Part shown: in pieces, positions 6,689 to 14,847 of the stretch
Numbering within the stretch: position 1 is the first letter of the stretch
How the letters are laid out: every line of letters starts with the position of its first letter
DNA from: Bacillota bacterium
GTDB taxonomy: Bacteria; Bacillota; Bacilli; Desulfuribacillales; Desulfuribacillaceae
Length of the DNA stretch: 22,770 nucleotides
Assembly: GCA_023388635.1 (NCBI GenBank)
Contig: JAEWFW010000053.1
Location: forward strand, 1 to 22,770
Direction of reading: 5' to 3'
Translations under genes and position numbers: made by a program
The notes under the pieces: generated by a model
What the model was told of the DNA's origin: nothing
The model's database searches: none
The model's input: the letters and a program-made list of their open reading frames with translations, nothing else

Positions 6689-8155
6689 TTACAGTGTGCG
6701 GTTTTTCAGATGTAATTTTTCTTTGTACATTTCTATATCTGCCAGATTTACCAGTTGCTCTAAGGTATAATCGTCATCGCTAGCGTACTCATGACAGCCG
6801 CGGCTGATCGATATCTCATAAGGGATATCCAGTGTTTGATTGAGTTTTTCAATTGACTGCAGAATCGCTCCCCATAGTACATCGACACTTTCGCGAGTGT
6901 GTCCGGGGAAGGCGACAATAAATTCGTCGCCGCCATAGCGGAATAATAGATTTGGCGGAGTGATCGACTGTTTGATGACATCACAGACTGATTTGATTAA
7001 CCGATCCCCTTCCAGATGACCGTATTGATCGTTTACCTGTTTCAAATGGTTGATATCGATGAAACATAGTATTAAGGACTGTTTTTTCTCTTTAACCTGG
7101 ATGAGAGTTTCTCGCAATGCGTCCATACCGCTGCGTCTGTTCATGATGCCGGTCAAGACATCGAAGGTAGCATGTGAGAGGAGCTCTTTTTCTGCTTCTT
7201 TGAGTTTGGTAATATCGGTGATTCCCGCCAACACGCAGAGTGTATCATCGTATTCGAAAAGTTCGTAGTTGACCATCGACCATTTTGGACCTGCAGCGGT
7301 AGAATGTTCGACGATATAGTTGCGGACGGAGCCTTCCGTCTGTAGCGTCTCGATAATATACTGTTTATCGGCAGCCGTTTTATAGAGATTCGTTACATCG
7401 AACGGATTCTGCCCTTGGTGCGAAATGGCAAAATAGTCTTTAGCGGCATTGTTAATCAGCAAAATTTTATCATCCAATGTCGCGAGAATCAGCGGGTACG
7501 GGTTAATTTCGAATAGTTGGCGAAAATGTTCTTCTTGTTTTTTTAGCTTGACTTGATTGGCAAAGTCATTACGTCTATAAGAGTAAAACATCCAGGCGAC
7601 AATAAAAGCAATACCTGTTGCCCCTGTAATATTGATAAATTTAGTCACTAGAAACTGGATGTTTTGGCTGAAAATCAACAACAATAGAATGAATGCCGTA
7701 TAATTGCTGAGCAATATAAAAAAGAACGATTTTGGTCTAATCGGAAAAATAGCGGCGGCACCAATTAATCCGATAATATACGCATCGATATTGCCCGTCA
7801 GCCGTTGGCTGTTGACTGATGTCAGCATTCCCAAAACCAGATATAAGGTGATATAACATTTGATTACAATGTTACAGATTTTGCAATACTTCTTGGGCTT
7901 GGTACGATACAAATGTTTCAGTTTCGGGTAAAGCAGGAGATAGATCAATGAGATTAGAAAAAGGGACGTATGTATCAGAGCCAGATTCATACGGTATCGG
8001 TCATCATCTAGGTTACTGAATAAAACGAGATCGACAAATAGACAGAATCCATAGTAGCAGATCAAGGAAATGGAAACTATTTTTAGGCGATGCAATAGCA
8101 ATTGCCCATTATTTATTTGGAATTCGGGTTCTTCAGGAGGGAATTTTTTGATCAC
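6689..8155 (-). CDS. Membrane PAS-GGDEF diguanylate cyclase
   Basis: A 488-residue protein with about six hydrophobic helices (roughly 26-193), a PAS domain (about 211-322; FRQLFEINPYPLI at its start) and a GGDEF domain (about 330-488) with an intact active site, FRYGGDEFIVAF. Such enzymes make cyclic di-GMP from two GTP. The RxxD inhibitory site five residues before GGDEF is absent (TPPN there), so product feedback through that site is not expected. The reading frame opens at TTG (8164), but AAGGAT lies about 9 bases before the GTG at 8155, so I chose GTG. The 3' end is only five bases from the convergent permease gene. The helical sensor part is not one I can name (not clearly MASE1/2). Confidence 0.88.
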   Translation of the reverse strand: MIKKFPPEEPEFQINNGQLLLHRLKIVSISLICYYGFCLFVDLVLFSNLDDDRYRMNLALIHTSLFLISLIYLLLYPKLKHLYRTKPKKYCKICNIVIKCYITLYLVLGMLTSVNSQRLTGNIDAYIIGLIGAAAIFPIRPKSFFFILLSNYTAFILLLLIFSQNIQFLVTKFINITGATGIAFIVAWMFYSYRRNDFANQVKLKKQEEHFRQLFEINPYPLILATLDDKILLINNAAKDYFAISHQGQNPFDVTNLYKTAADKQYIIETLQTEGSVRNYIVEHSTAAGPKWSMVNYELFEYDDTLCVLAGITDITKLKEAEKELLSHATFDVLTGIMNRRSGMDALRETLIQVKEKKQSLILCFIDINHLKQVNDQYGHLEGDRLIKSVCDVIKQSITPPNLLFRYGGDEFIVAFPGHTRESVDVLWGAILQSIEKLNQTLDIPYEISISRGCHEYASDDDYTLEQLVNLADIEMYKEKLHLKNRTL

Positions 8156-8195
8156 AGTAAGCAATCCTTATGTGTTTTTTATACTAGATATAATG

Positions 8196-8214
8196 ACATT
8201 TTAACATAAAATGT
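8196..8214. repeat. Perfect inverted repeat between divergent genes (operator candidate)
   Basis: ACATTTTA (8196-8203) and TAAAATGT (8207-8214) are perfect 8-base arms around ACA. The site lies about 40 bases before the cyclase start and about 90 before queH, between divergent genes, a usual place for a shared regulator. No T-run follows, so it is not a terminator. Confidence 0.45.
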
Positions 8215-8233
8215 AAGACAGTGCACAATTGAT

Positions 8234-8262
8234 TTGCTCATAGATAACGAAGCCGATATAAT
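8234..8262 (+). promoter_or_regulatory. Promoter of queH-rlmD
   Basis: TTGCTC (8234-8239), a 17-base spacer and a perfect TATAAT (8257-8262) precede queH by about 40 bases. Confidence 0.6.
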
Positions 8263-8304
8263 AATAAAGATGAATATAGAAGTGAGGAAAATGGTGCTTT
8301 TAAT

Positions 8305-8937
8305 ATGAAGATAAATTATCAGAAAGAAATGGAAAGCCAGATTCAGAGTATTACTAAAGATGGACAAGTACCTACACTACTATTACACAGTTGCTGCGCG
8401 CCATGCAGTTCCTATGTGTTAGAATACTTATCGCGTTTTTTTGCGATTACCATTTATTATTACAACCCAAATATTTACCCACAGGAAGAGTATGCAAGAA
8501 GGCTAGAGGAGCAACGGCAGTTAATTGCTGATTTACCTGTACTTCATGAAGTCCAATTGATAGAAGGAATCTATGACAGTGCAAAATTCTATCAGGTAGT
8601 CAAAGGACACGAGTCAGATGCTGAAGGCGGAGAGCGTTGTTTTAAATGCTACGAACTCCGGCTGCGCCAAGCAGCATTGATTGGAAAAGAGCGAAATTTC
8701 GATTTCTTTACGACGACGTTGTCGATCAGTCCATACAAGAATGCCGATAAGTTAAACGAGTACGGCAAAATGTTAGCAGATGAGTACGGAATCGGCTATT
8801 TATGCGCCGATTTTAAAAAGCGCGACGGATACAAGCGGTCAATCGCACTTTCCAATCAATATCAATTATACAGGCAAGATTATTGTGGGTGTATATTTTC
8901 TAAAAATCAACGCGACGCAGGTGTGCATGCTGAATGA
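8305..8937 (+). CDS. queH: Epoxyqueuosine reductase QueH
   Basis: A 210-residue QueH (former DUF208) protein. QueH reduces epoxyqueuosine to queuosine at position 34 of tRNAs with GUN anticodons and replaces the unrelated QueG. The family's cysteines are visible: LLHSCCAPCSSYV (about 27-39), RCFKCYELR (about 112-120) and DYCGCIF near the C-terminus; these hold iron-sulfur and mononuclear iron sites in characterised members. The N-terminal KINYQKEM is typical, supporting this ATG, although the nearest Shine-Dalgarno-like GAGGA (8284) is unusually far (about 17 bases); ATG at 8323 (MESQ) is a possible alternative. rlmD follows 55 bases later on the same strand. Confidence 0.92.
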   Translation: MKINYQKEMESQIQSITKDGQVPTLLLHSCCAPCSSYVLEYLSRFFAITIYYYNPNIYPQEEYARRLEEQRQLIADLPVLHEVQLIEGIYDSAKFYQVVKGHESDAEGGERCFKCYELRLRQAALIGKERNFDFFTTTLSISPYKNADKLNEYGKMLADEYGIGYLCADFKKRDGYKRSIALSNQYQLYRQDYCGCIFSKNQRDAGVHAE

Positions 8938-8992
8938 TCGACTAAATGCTCGATAAAAATAATCGGCAATTTTTGATTGCGAAGGAGTTTAT

Positions 8993-10453
8993 ATGTTAAA
9001 ACAAATACCAGTTTCAAAAAATCAGACGATAGAATGCATGATGCATGCCCTTGGTCATGAAGGACAAGGAATTGGCAAATATGAGGATTTCACAGTATTT
9101 GTCTCCGGTGCATTGCCGGGAGAGCGTGTATTGGTGAAAATTATAAAAGTAGAGAAACGCTATGCGGTCGGGCGATTGCTGGAAATTCTCGAATCTGGGG
9201 AAGCACGCATAGCTCCCAAATGTGAAATATTCAAACGCTGTGGCGGATGTCAGTTGCAGCATATGGACTATCAGGCACAATTGCATTGGAAGCGGCAAAT
9301 GGTAGTAGACAATCTGGAACGGATCGGCAAACTGACCGACGTACTTGTTCATCCAACAATTGGCATAGACAACCCGTGGAATTACCGCAATAAGGCGCAG
9401 GTGCCGGTGGGGGAATGTGAGCATGGGGACAGAGACCGAGAGCAGCTTGCAGATGGCGGATGTTCATTGATCAGCGGTTTTTACGCTGCCCGCAGCCATG
9501 AAATTATTCCGTTTGACAGTTGCGATATTCAGCATCAATCGAACAATGAGTTAGTCGTTGCCGTTCGACGGATCGCCGAGCGACACGGTATTTCCGCTTA
9601 TAATGAACAAGCCCACAAAGGCCTCCTGCGCCATATCATAGTGCGGACGGCATTTCAAACGGGCGAAATTATGATTACACTGGTGGTCAACGGCAAACAG
9701 TTGCCGAATCAGCAGCAAGTTGTCACGGAAGTCGCACAATTATCAGAAAATATCCGCAGTATTTGTCTGAATCAAAATCGCGAGAAGACCAATGTGATTT
9801 TCGGTGAACGAACAGACGTCTTATATGGTTCCGATAAAATCTTTGACTATATCGGAGACATTCGCTTTGGTATATCGGCACGCTCTTTTTATCAGGTCAA
9901 TCCCGTACAGACGGAAGTACTGTATAAGCAAGCACTTGCATATGCGGGGTTGACAGGAAAGGAAACGGTCATCGACGCATACTGCGGCATCGGAACGATC
10001 AGCTTGTTTTTAGCCCAACAGGCGAAAAAAGTATACGGCGTGGAAATTGTGCCGGAGGCCATCGAAGACGCCCGATACAACGCCGCGATTAATGGAATCG
10101 ACAATGTAGAATTCGCCGTGGCAAAGGCGGAAGAATGGATACCGAAATTATATAAAGAATTAAAAGAGAGTCTGGAAGAAGGCTCGGCAGCAGATTCGAT
10201 AGCAAGTAAATTGCCAGAGGTTATTGTCGTCGATCCGCCGCGTAAAGGCTGTGACAAAGCGTTGCTCGATACGATCATCGCCATGAAACCGGAACGTGTC
10301 GTCTATGTATCCTGCGATTCCAGTACCCTGGCTAGAGACTTGCGGATTCTCGTAGATGGTGGGTTTGCGGTTAAAGAGGTACAGCCGGTTGACATGTTCC
10401 CTGCGACGGTGCACGTTGAGACGGTCGTATTGATGTCGAGGGTTGAAAAATAA
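8993..10453 (+). CDS. rlmD: 23S rRNA (uracil-C5)-methyltransferase RlmD/RlmCD
   Basis: A 486-residue SAM-dependent RNA m5U methyltransferase. It has an N-terminal TRAM RNA-binding domain (about 9-68) and a [4Fe-4S] cluster site Cys77, Cys83, Cys86 (KCEIFKRCGGC) and Cys177. The SAM-binding motif is DAYCGIGTISLFLAQ (328-342), with VVDPPRKGC (412-420), nucleophile Cys441 (YVSCDSSTLARDL) and the C-terminal VDMFPATVHVETV with likely base Glu476. RlmD acts on U1939 and RlmCD of Gram-positives on U747 and U1939; which applies here cannot be read. AAGGAG lies 7 bases upstream of the ATG. The 3' end of this gene class is a known integration site for ICEs in streptococci, and foreign-looking DNA begins right behind it. 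Confidence 0.92.
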   Translation: MLKQIPVSKNQTIECMMHALGHEGQGIGKYEDFTVFVSGALPGERVLVKIIKVEKRYAVGRLLEILESGEARIAPKCEIFKRCGGCQLQHMDYQAQLHWKRQMVVDNLERIGKLTDVLVHPTIGIDNPWNYRNKAQVPVGECEHGDRDREQLADGGCSLISGFYAARSHEIIPFDSCDIQHQSNNELVVAVRRIAERHGISAYNEQAHKGLLRHIIVRTAFQTGEIMITLVVNGKQLPNQQQVVTEVAQLSENIRSICLNQNREKTNVIFGERTDVLYGSDKIFDYIGDIRFGISARSFYQVNPVQTEVLYKQALAYAGLTGKETVIDAYCGIGTISLFLAQQAKKVYGVEIVPEAIEDARYNAAINGIDNVEFAVAKAEEWIPKLYKELKESLEEGSAADSIASKLPEVIVVDPPRKGCDKALLDTIIAMKPERVVYVSCDSSTLARDLRILVDGGFAVKEVQPVDMFPATVHVETVVLMSRVEK

Positions 10454-10480
10454 GAGTGAAAAAGTGCTTGATATAAAGGG

Positions 10481-10534
10481 AATTCCGTGATTTTGAACCA
10501 TATTCAAGCCGGGTTCAAGGTCACGGAATTTTTT
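10481..10534 (+). terminator. Strong intrinsic terminator after rlmD
   Basis: AATTCCGTGA (10481-10490) pairs perfectly with TCACGGAATT (10521-10530), and TTGAACC (10493-10499) with GGTTCAA (10512-10518), around a TT/GG internal mismatch and a 12-base loop, followed by a T run to 10534. It marks the end of the core-chromosome part. Confidence 0.93.
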
Positions 10535-10578
10535 GTTGTAAGAACATATCTAAAGACAGAAAAACACAAGGTTGTGTG

Positions 10579-10690
10579 GACATCATTACTTTTTGACAAC
10601 CGAGTTGACGAAATTACTGTCAAAAAGGCGGCGAGTTGACAGAATTACTGTAAAGATGGGGTTGAGTTGACAAGATGCATGTACCAATGC
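10579..10690. repeat. 31-base-period direct repeats with internal dyads
   Basis: GAGTTGAC occurs at 10602, 10633 and 10664, exactly 31 bases apart. The first two units continue similarly (GAAATTACTGTCAA and AGAATTACTGTAAA, then a G-rich end); the third keeps only the first 9-10 bases. Unit 1 holds an inverted pair TTGAC/GTCAA (10605-10609, 10619-10623); unit 2 holds ACAG/CTGT. A diverged piece, ATTACTTTTTGACAAC, lies just upstream (10585-10600). Such arrays occur at the ends of IS21-family elements as transposase sites and at multi-site operators. No transposase gene is present. This is the only notable content in the 10535-10750 gap. Confidence 0.75.
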
Positions 10691-10750
10691 AAAATCGAAA
10701 ATTAGAACAATAAGTGTAAATAGTAATTACTTTTTAGGTGCAAATAAGAG

Positions 10751-10779
10751 TTTATATAAGCGTATATTTGTGATATAAT
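10751..10779 (+). promoter_or_regulatory. Promoter of the restriction-modification operon
   Basis: TTTATA (10751-10756), a 17-base spacer and a perfect TATAAT (10774-10779) lie 24 bases before the first gene. No other good promoter is seen before the terminator at 20306, so this may drive the whole six-gene unit. Confidence 0.6.
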
Positions 10780-10802
10780 AAAAAGGAAAGGTGGGATTAA
10801 CC

Positions 10803-11015
10803 ATGGGAAAAGAAGATAAAACCCAAAAACAGCCAATGGAATTTTATAATATGTCTGATTTTCTAAGAGGACAATCATCGAAGTTAATCACTGGATTATC
10901 TGATGAAGATAAAACCGCTTTTGTACTAAAAAATGGTAAGCCAGTAGCTGTTCTTATCTCCCACGAGAGATATGAAAGGTTATTAAAAGCCGGAATTGAC
11001 ATAACAGAATACTAA
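10803..11015 (+). CDS. Phd/YefM-type antitoxin-like protein, no toxin partner
   Basis: A 70-residue protein resembling the Phd/YefM antitoxin fold: MSDFLRGQSSKLITGL at the front, then KTAFVLKNGKPVAVLISHERYERLL (about 36-60), the strand-helix block typical of this family. Family members are DNA-binding autorepressors with a toxin-binding C-terminal tail; here the tail is only about 10 residues (KAGIDITEY), shorter than usual, and no RelE/Doc-like toxin gene follows. AAGGTGGG lies 8 bases before the ATG at 10803; a GTG at 10791 is less likely. It is the first gene of the type I restriction operon, 31 bases before hsdM, so a role as operon regulator is the simplest inference. Confidence 0.78.
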   Translation: MGKEDKTQKQPMEFYNMSDFLRGQSSKLITGLSDEDKTAFVLKNGKPVAVLISHERYERLLKAGIDITEY

Positions 11016-11046
11016 GAAAATATTAATGATGAGAGAGGTTAAATGA

Positions 11047-13740
11047 ATGGCCGTGAAAAAATCAGAATTGTATTCCCTTTTATGGGATGCTTGTAATAAA
11101 TTAAGAGGTGGAGTTGAGCCATCAAGGTACAAAGATTATGTACTTGTGCTATTGTTTTTTAAATACGTATCAGACAGATACAAGGGGCAGCGATTCGCTG
11201 AGTTTACAGTAAGTGAAGGTGCATCATTTGATGACTTGATTGCTGCAAAAGGTAAAAGTGATGTTGGTGAACGAGTTGATAAAATCATTCAAAAATTCCT
11301 AGAAGAAAACCGTCTTCAAGGTTCTTTGCCTGACGTTAGTTTTAACAACCCGGATGAGTTGGGTTCTGGTAAGGAACTCGTAGATAAAGTCTCAGGGCTA
11401 ATTGCTATATTCCAAAACCCTGCTATTGACTTTAAAAGTAACAGAGCTAGTGGAGATGACATCATCGGAGATGCTTATGAATACTTCATGATGAAATTTG
11501 CTCAGGAGTCTGGTAAGAGTAAGGGGCAATTTTATACACCTAGTGAGGTATCACGTATTATCGCTAGACTTATTGGTATAGGAGATATTAAGCAAGAGAC
11601 AGGTAAGAAATGGACGCTTCATGATCCCGCAGCAGGTAGTGGTTCACTACTAATTCGTGCAGCAGATGAAGCGCCTACGGATGAAAATGGTGACTCAATC
11701 GTTACAATATTTGCCCAAGAAAAATATCCCGATACCGCCGGTTTAGCAAAGATGAACTTTATCCTACATAACAAAGGGACAGGTGAAATCAAGAGTGGTA
11801 ATACATTAGCAAACCCAGCATATACGGATGATTTTGGTGGGCTTAAAAAATTTGACTTTATTGTTATGAATCCACCTTTTTCCGATAAGGATTGGACTGA
11901 TGGAATTAAACCATCAGAAGATAAATTCAAGAGATTTGACGGCTATGGAATTCCACCAGAGAAGAATGGCGACTATGCTTGGTTTTTACACGTCTTAAAA
12001 GCATTGGATAGCAACCACGGTAAGGCGGGGATCATTCTTCCACACGGTGTGCTGTTTAGAGGGAATACAGAGGAGACTATTAGAAAAGCCGTTCTTGATA
12101 AGCGATACATCAAGGGTATCGTTGGGTTGCCCGAAAACTTATTTTATGGTACAGGAATTTCTGCTAGTATCATCATAATTGATAAAGAGAATGCAGATAA
12201 ACGCGAAGGTATCTTTATGGTTGATGCAAGTAATGGATTTAAGAAAGACGGAAACAAGAATCGTCTTCGTGAACAAGACATCGAGAAGATAGTACAAACC
12301 TTTATAAATAAAGATAAAATTGAGGGATATTCTCGCTTTATTACCTATAAAGAAATCTTAGAAGAAAATGGCGGTAGCTTGAATGTACCTCGTTATATCC
12401 AAAAGATTGATGATACATTACCACAAAACATTGCATCACATCTTAAGGGAGGTATACCAGAAGATGATATTAATTCAATAGAAAAACTATGGAAAATATC
12501 ACCGAAATTAAAGCAGGAAATATTTACTTGTGTTGATGAAAAACACAACGTTTATAATCTTGCTATATCGCCAAATGAGATAGTCACTGTTATCTCTGAG
12601 GATGAAAATATTAAGAATGAAAAAGAAAACGAGTGCGGTGAACTATTCAGAACTTGGAGAAATGCAGTGAAAGATTCATTGCTAAATATCAATGCAGATA
12701 CAAACCCAAAAGAGTTAATCCGTAATATCGGTATTGAAATTTTGAACGATTTCGAATCGGCACAGCTTTTAGATAATTACGATGTATATGACTTCCTACT
12801 TAATTACTGGAATGAGAAAATGCAAGATGATGTGTATGTAATCAAGGCTAGCGGATATGAGGCTGGTCGTGAAATTGAATATGTGTACGCTCAAAAGAAA
12901 GCAAAAGATGAAAGTGGAGAAGAAATAAAAGTTGACGACACTTCTAAAATGAAGTCGTTTGAGGGAGCTTTAATTTCGAGGGAAATTATTGAGCATGAGT
13001 ATTTTGAAACAGATTTATTAGCTCTAAATATGTTAATTGAAAAATCCACATTACTTGAAGCTGAACTTGATGAAATGCGTGAAGAAGAATCAGGGGATGA
13101 TGGACTGCTTGTAAATGCCTTAAATGAAAAAGGTGACGGTATTCCTAAAGCAAATCTTAACAAGCAGATTAAGGAGCTTGAAAGTAAAAAGACATCCCCG
13201 GTAATGAGCGATATCACAAAGTTGATTGAATTATTTGACGCCAGCAACACTTTAGAGATGGAGAAAATAGTTAAAGATAATAGTGAATTAAATATATATG
13301 AGCTTAGAAACAAGAATGGTTCATTTGGTAAGGCCAAGTTAAAAGCAGCATTAAAAGACGCAAGCGACAATGCAGTAATACCTGAACTTTATGCTGATGA
13401 ATATAATGCTTTAATCACATATCAAGCTAAGATGACAGAAAAAGAAGAAGCCGACAAGGCAATCAAAGAGGCGCAAAAGGTACTTGATGATCTAGTGCTT
13501 GCTAAATATGGCGAGTTATCAGTTGATGAGATAAAGCATTTGCTCTTTGACAAAAAGTGGATGGCTAGGCTTGAGTATGATATCGCCGATGCGATTGACC
13601 AGGTGCTGAATGCTCTTGCGTCAAGAGTTGTCTTGATTGCAAAACGCTATGAGCACACTTTAGGAGAGATTGAAGAAAAGACAGTCCAGTCAAAAGCTAA
13701 GGTGAAATCTGCTTTAGAAAGGATGGGATACACATGGTAA
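11047..13740 (+). CDS. hsdM: Type I restriction-modification DNA methyltransferase subunit HsdM (extended)
   Basis: An 897-residue N6-adenine DNA methyltransferase subunit. The N-terminal HsdM_N helical domain (about 8-150) is followed by the catalytic domain with GQFYTPSEV (160-168), SAM motif I DPAAGSG (193-199) and catalytic NPPF (275-278). The usual 500-residue HsdM ends near residue 452; about 445 more residues follow. They are charged and predicted helical, with coiled-coil-like stretches near 655-685 and 690-715 (KQIKELESKKT) and an Ala-rich end. Long HsdM forms occur in other Bacillota and Bacteroidota, but the extension's role is not known to me. The stop overlaps hsdS by 7 bases. 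Confidence 0.95.
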   Translation: MAVKKSELYSLLWDACNKLRGGVEPSRYKDYVLVLLFFKYVSDRYKGQRFAEFTVSEGASFDDLIAAKGKSDVGERVDKIIQKFLEENRLQGSLPDVSFNNPDELGSGKELVDKVSGLIAIFQNPAIDFKSNRASGDDIIGDAYEYFMMKFAQESGKSKGQFYTPSEVSRIIARLIGIGDIKQETGKKWTLHDPAAGSGSLLIRAADEAPTDENGDSIVTIFAQEKYPDTAGLAKMNFILHNKGTGEIKSGNTLANPAYTDDFGGLKKFDFIVMNPPFSDKDWTDGIKPSEDKFKRFDGYGIPPEKNGDYAWFLHVLKALDSNHGKAGIILPHGVLFRGNTEETIRKAVLDKRYIKGIVGLPENLFYGTGISASIIIIDKENADKREGIFMVDASNGFKKDGNKNRLREQDIEKIVQTFINKDKIEGYSRFITYKEILEENGGSLNVPRYIQKIDDTLPQNIASHLKGGIPEDDINSIEKLWKISPKLKQEIFTCVDEKHNVYNLAISPNEIVTVISEDENIKNEKENECGELFRTWRNAVKDSLLNINADTNPKELIRNIGIEILNDFESAQLLDNYDVYDFLLNYWNEKMQDDVYVIKASGYEAGREIEYVYAQKKAKDESGEEIKVDDTSKMKSFEGALISREIIEHEYFETDLLALNMLIEKSTLLEAELDEMREEESGDDGLLVNALNEKGDGIPKANLNKQIKELESKKTSPVMSDITKLIELFDASNTLEMEKIVKDNSELNIYELRNKNGSFGKAKLKAALKDASDNAVIPELYADEYNALITYQAKMTEKEEADKAIKEAQKVLDDLVLAKYGELSVDEIKHLLFDKKWMARLEYDIADAIDQVLNALASRVVLIAKRYEHTLGEIEEKTVQSKAKVKSALERMGYTW

Positions 13741-14834
13741 CTTATCCAGAGGGTTGGAAATGCGATACAATTACAAATATTGCAGATATTACAACTGGTT
13801 GCAGAGATACTCAAGATAACAAGGTTAACGGAAGGTATCCATTTTTTGTACGTTCTCCTATTGTTGAACGTATAAATGTGGCGGACTTTGATTGTGAAGC
13901 TGTGTTGACTGCAGGAGATGGGGTAGGCACAGGAAAGGTATTTCATTATATTAACGGTAAATTTGCAGCACATCAGCGTGTTTATGTTATGAGTAATTTC
14001 CAAGATGTTGATGGAAGGTACTTTTATTATTATTTCTCAAACAACTTTGGGAAAGAGGTTGAAAAATATACAGCTAAATCTTCAGTTGATTCAGTACGAC
14101 GTGATATGATAGCTGAAATGGAGTTTCCATACCCTCCTTTACCTGAGCAAAAAGAGATTGTTAAAGCATTGTTAGATTTTGATGAGCATATTGACAACCT
14201 AACTGAGCTTATCGAAAAGAAAAAGGCAATTCGTGATGGTGCTTTAGAGGATCTCATTAATGGAAAAACAAGACTCGATGGGTATAGAGGTGATTGGAAT
14301 TCTTGTAAAATAAATGATGTTGCTGACTTTTTTGATAATCTGCGAATTCCAGTAACTAAGAATCAAAGAATGCCTGGAAATACTCCGTATTATGGAGCAA
14401 ATGGTATTCAAGATTATGTAAGTGGTTATACACATGATGGAGAGTTCATTCTTATCGCAGAAGATGGTGCGAACGATCTTCTTAACTATCCAGTAACTTA
14501 TGCAAGTGGGAAGATATGGGTCAACAATCACGCCCACGTTTTAGCTGGAATTAAATCGGTAGCAGATACGAAATTTTTATCTTATCTACTAAAAAAAGTT
14601 GATTATACTGCAGTTCTTGTGGGAGGAACGAGAGCAAAGTTAAATGGTAAAACATTAAAAAATATAGAAATAACACTACCAGAAAGTATCTCTGAACAAC
14701 AAGCCATCGCCTTTATCCTAACTGTGATGGACGAAGAAGTAGAATCGCTTTTAACAGAAAAAGCTAAGATTGTTCAAATTAGAGAAGGTGCAATGGATGA
14801 TCTATTAACAGGTCGTGTGCACCTTAAAGTATAA
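13734..14834 (+). CDS. hsdS: Type I restriction-modification specificity subunit HsdS
   Basis: A 366-residue specificity subunit that reads the bipartite DNA target and holds the M and R subunits. It has two target recognition domains (about 1-135 and 187-318), each followed by a conserved helical spacer. Spacer 1 is LPEQKEIVKALLDFDEHIDN...GALEDLINGKTRL (136-181); spacer 2 is SEQQAIAFILTVMDEEVES...GAMDDLLTGRVHL at the C-terminus. The paired GA.(E/D)DL..G.. endings show the internal duplication. Complete, slightly short for the family. The recognition sequence cannot be deduced by eye. hsdR follows after 13 bases. Confidence 0.94.
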   Translation: MVTYPEGWKCDTITNIADITTGCRDTQDNKVNGRYPFFVRSPIVERINVADFDCEAVLTAGDGVGTGKVFHYINGKFAAHQRVYVMSNFQDVDGRYFYYYFSNNFGKEVEKYTAKSSVDSVRRDMIAEMEFPYPPLPEQKEIVKALLDFDEHIDNLTELIEKKKAIRDGALEDLINGKTRLDGYRGDWNSCKINDVADFFDNLRIPVTKNQRMPGNTPYYGANGIQDYVSGYTHDGEFILIAEDGANDLLNYPVTYASGKIWVNNHAHVLAGIKSVADTKFLSYLLKKVDYTAVLVGGTRAKLNGKTLKNIEITLPESISEQQAIAFILTVMDEEVESLLTEKAKIVQIREGAMDDLLTGRVHLKV

Positions 14835-14847
14835 GGGGGTTAAGTCA

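Noticed and set aside
8291..8308. Five-codon leader peptide (MVLLI) overlapping the queH start
   Set aside because: The ribosome site is only 3-4 bases from this ATG and such tiny frames are common by chance; nothing else supports it.
9014..9424. 136-residue reverse-strand open frame inside rlmD
   Set aside because: Antisense shadow; the forward frame carries all RlmD motifs in this interval.
10601..10671. 31-base repeats as a CRISPR array
   Set aside because: Only three copies, the copies abut without spacers, they are diverged, and no cas genes are present.
10803..11046. Complete toxin-antitoxin pair before hsdM
   Set aside because: No toxin-sized open frame lies between the Phd-like gene and hsdM; the gap is 31 bases.
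12891..13370. 159-residue reverse-strand open frame inside hsdM
   Set aside because: Low-complexity Ser/Phe-rich shadow of an A-rich gene, no ribosome site, and the forward frame is clearly hsdM.
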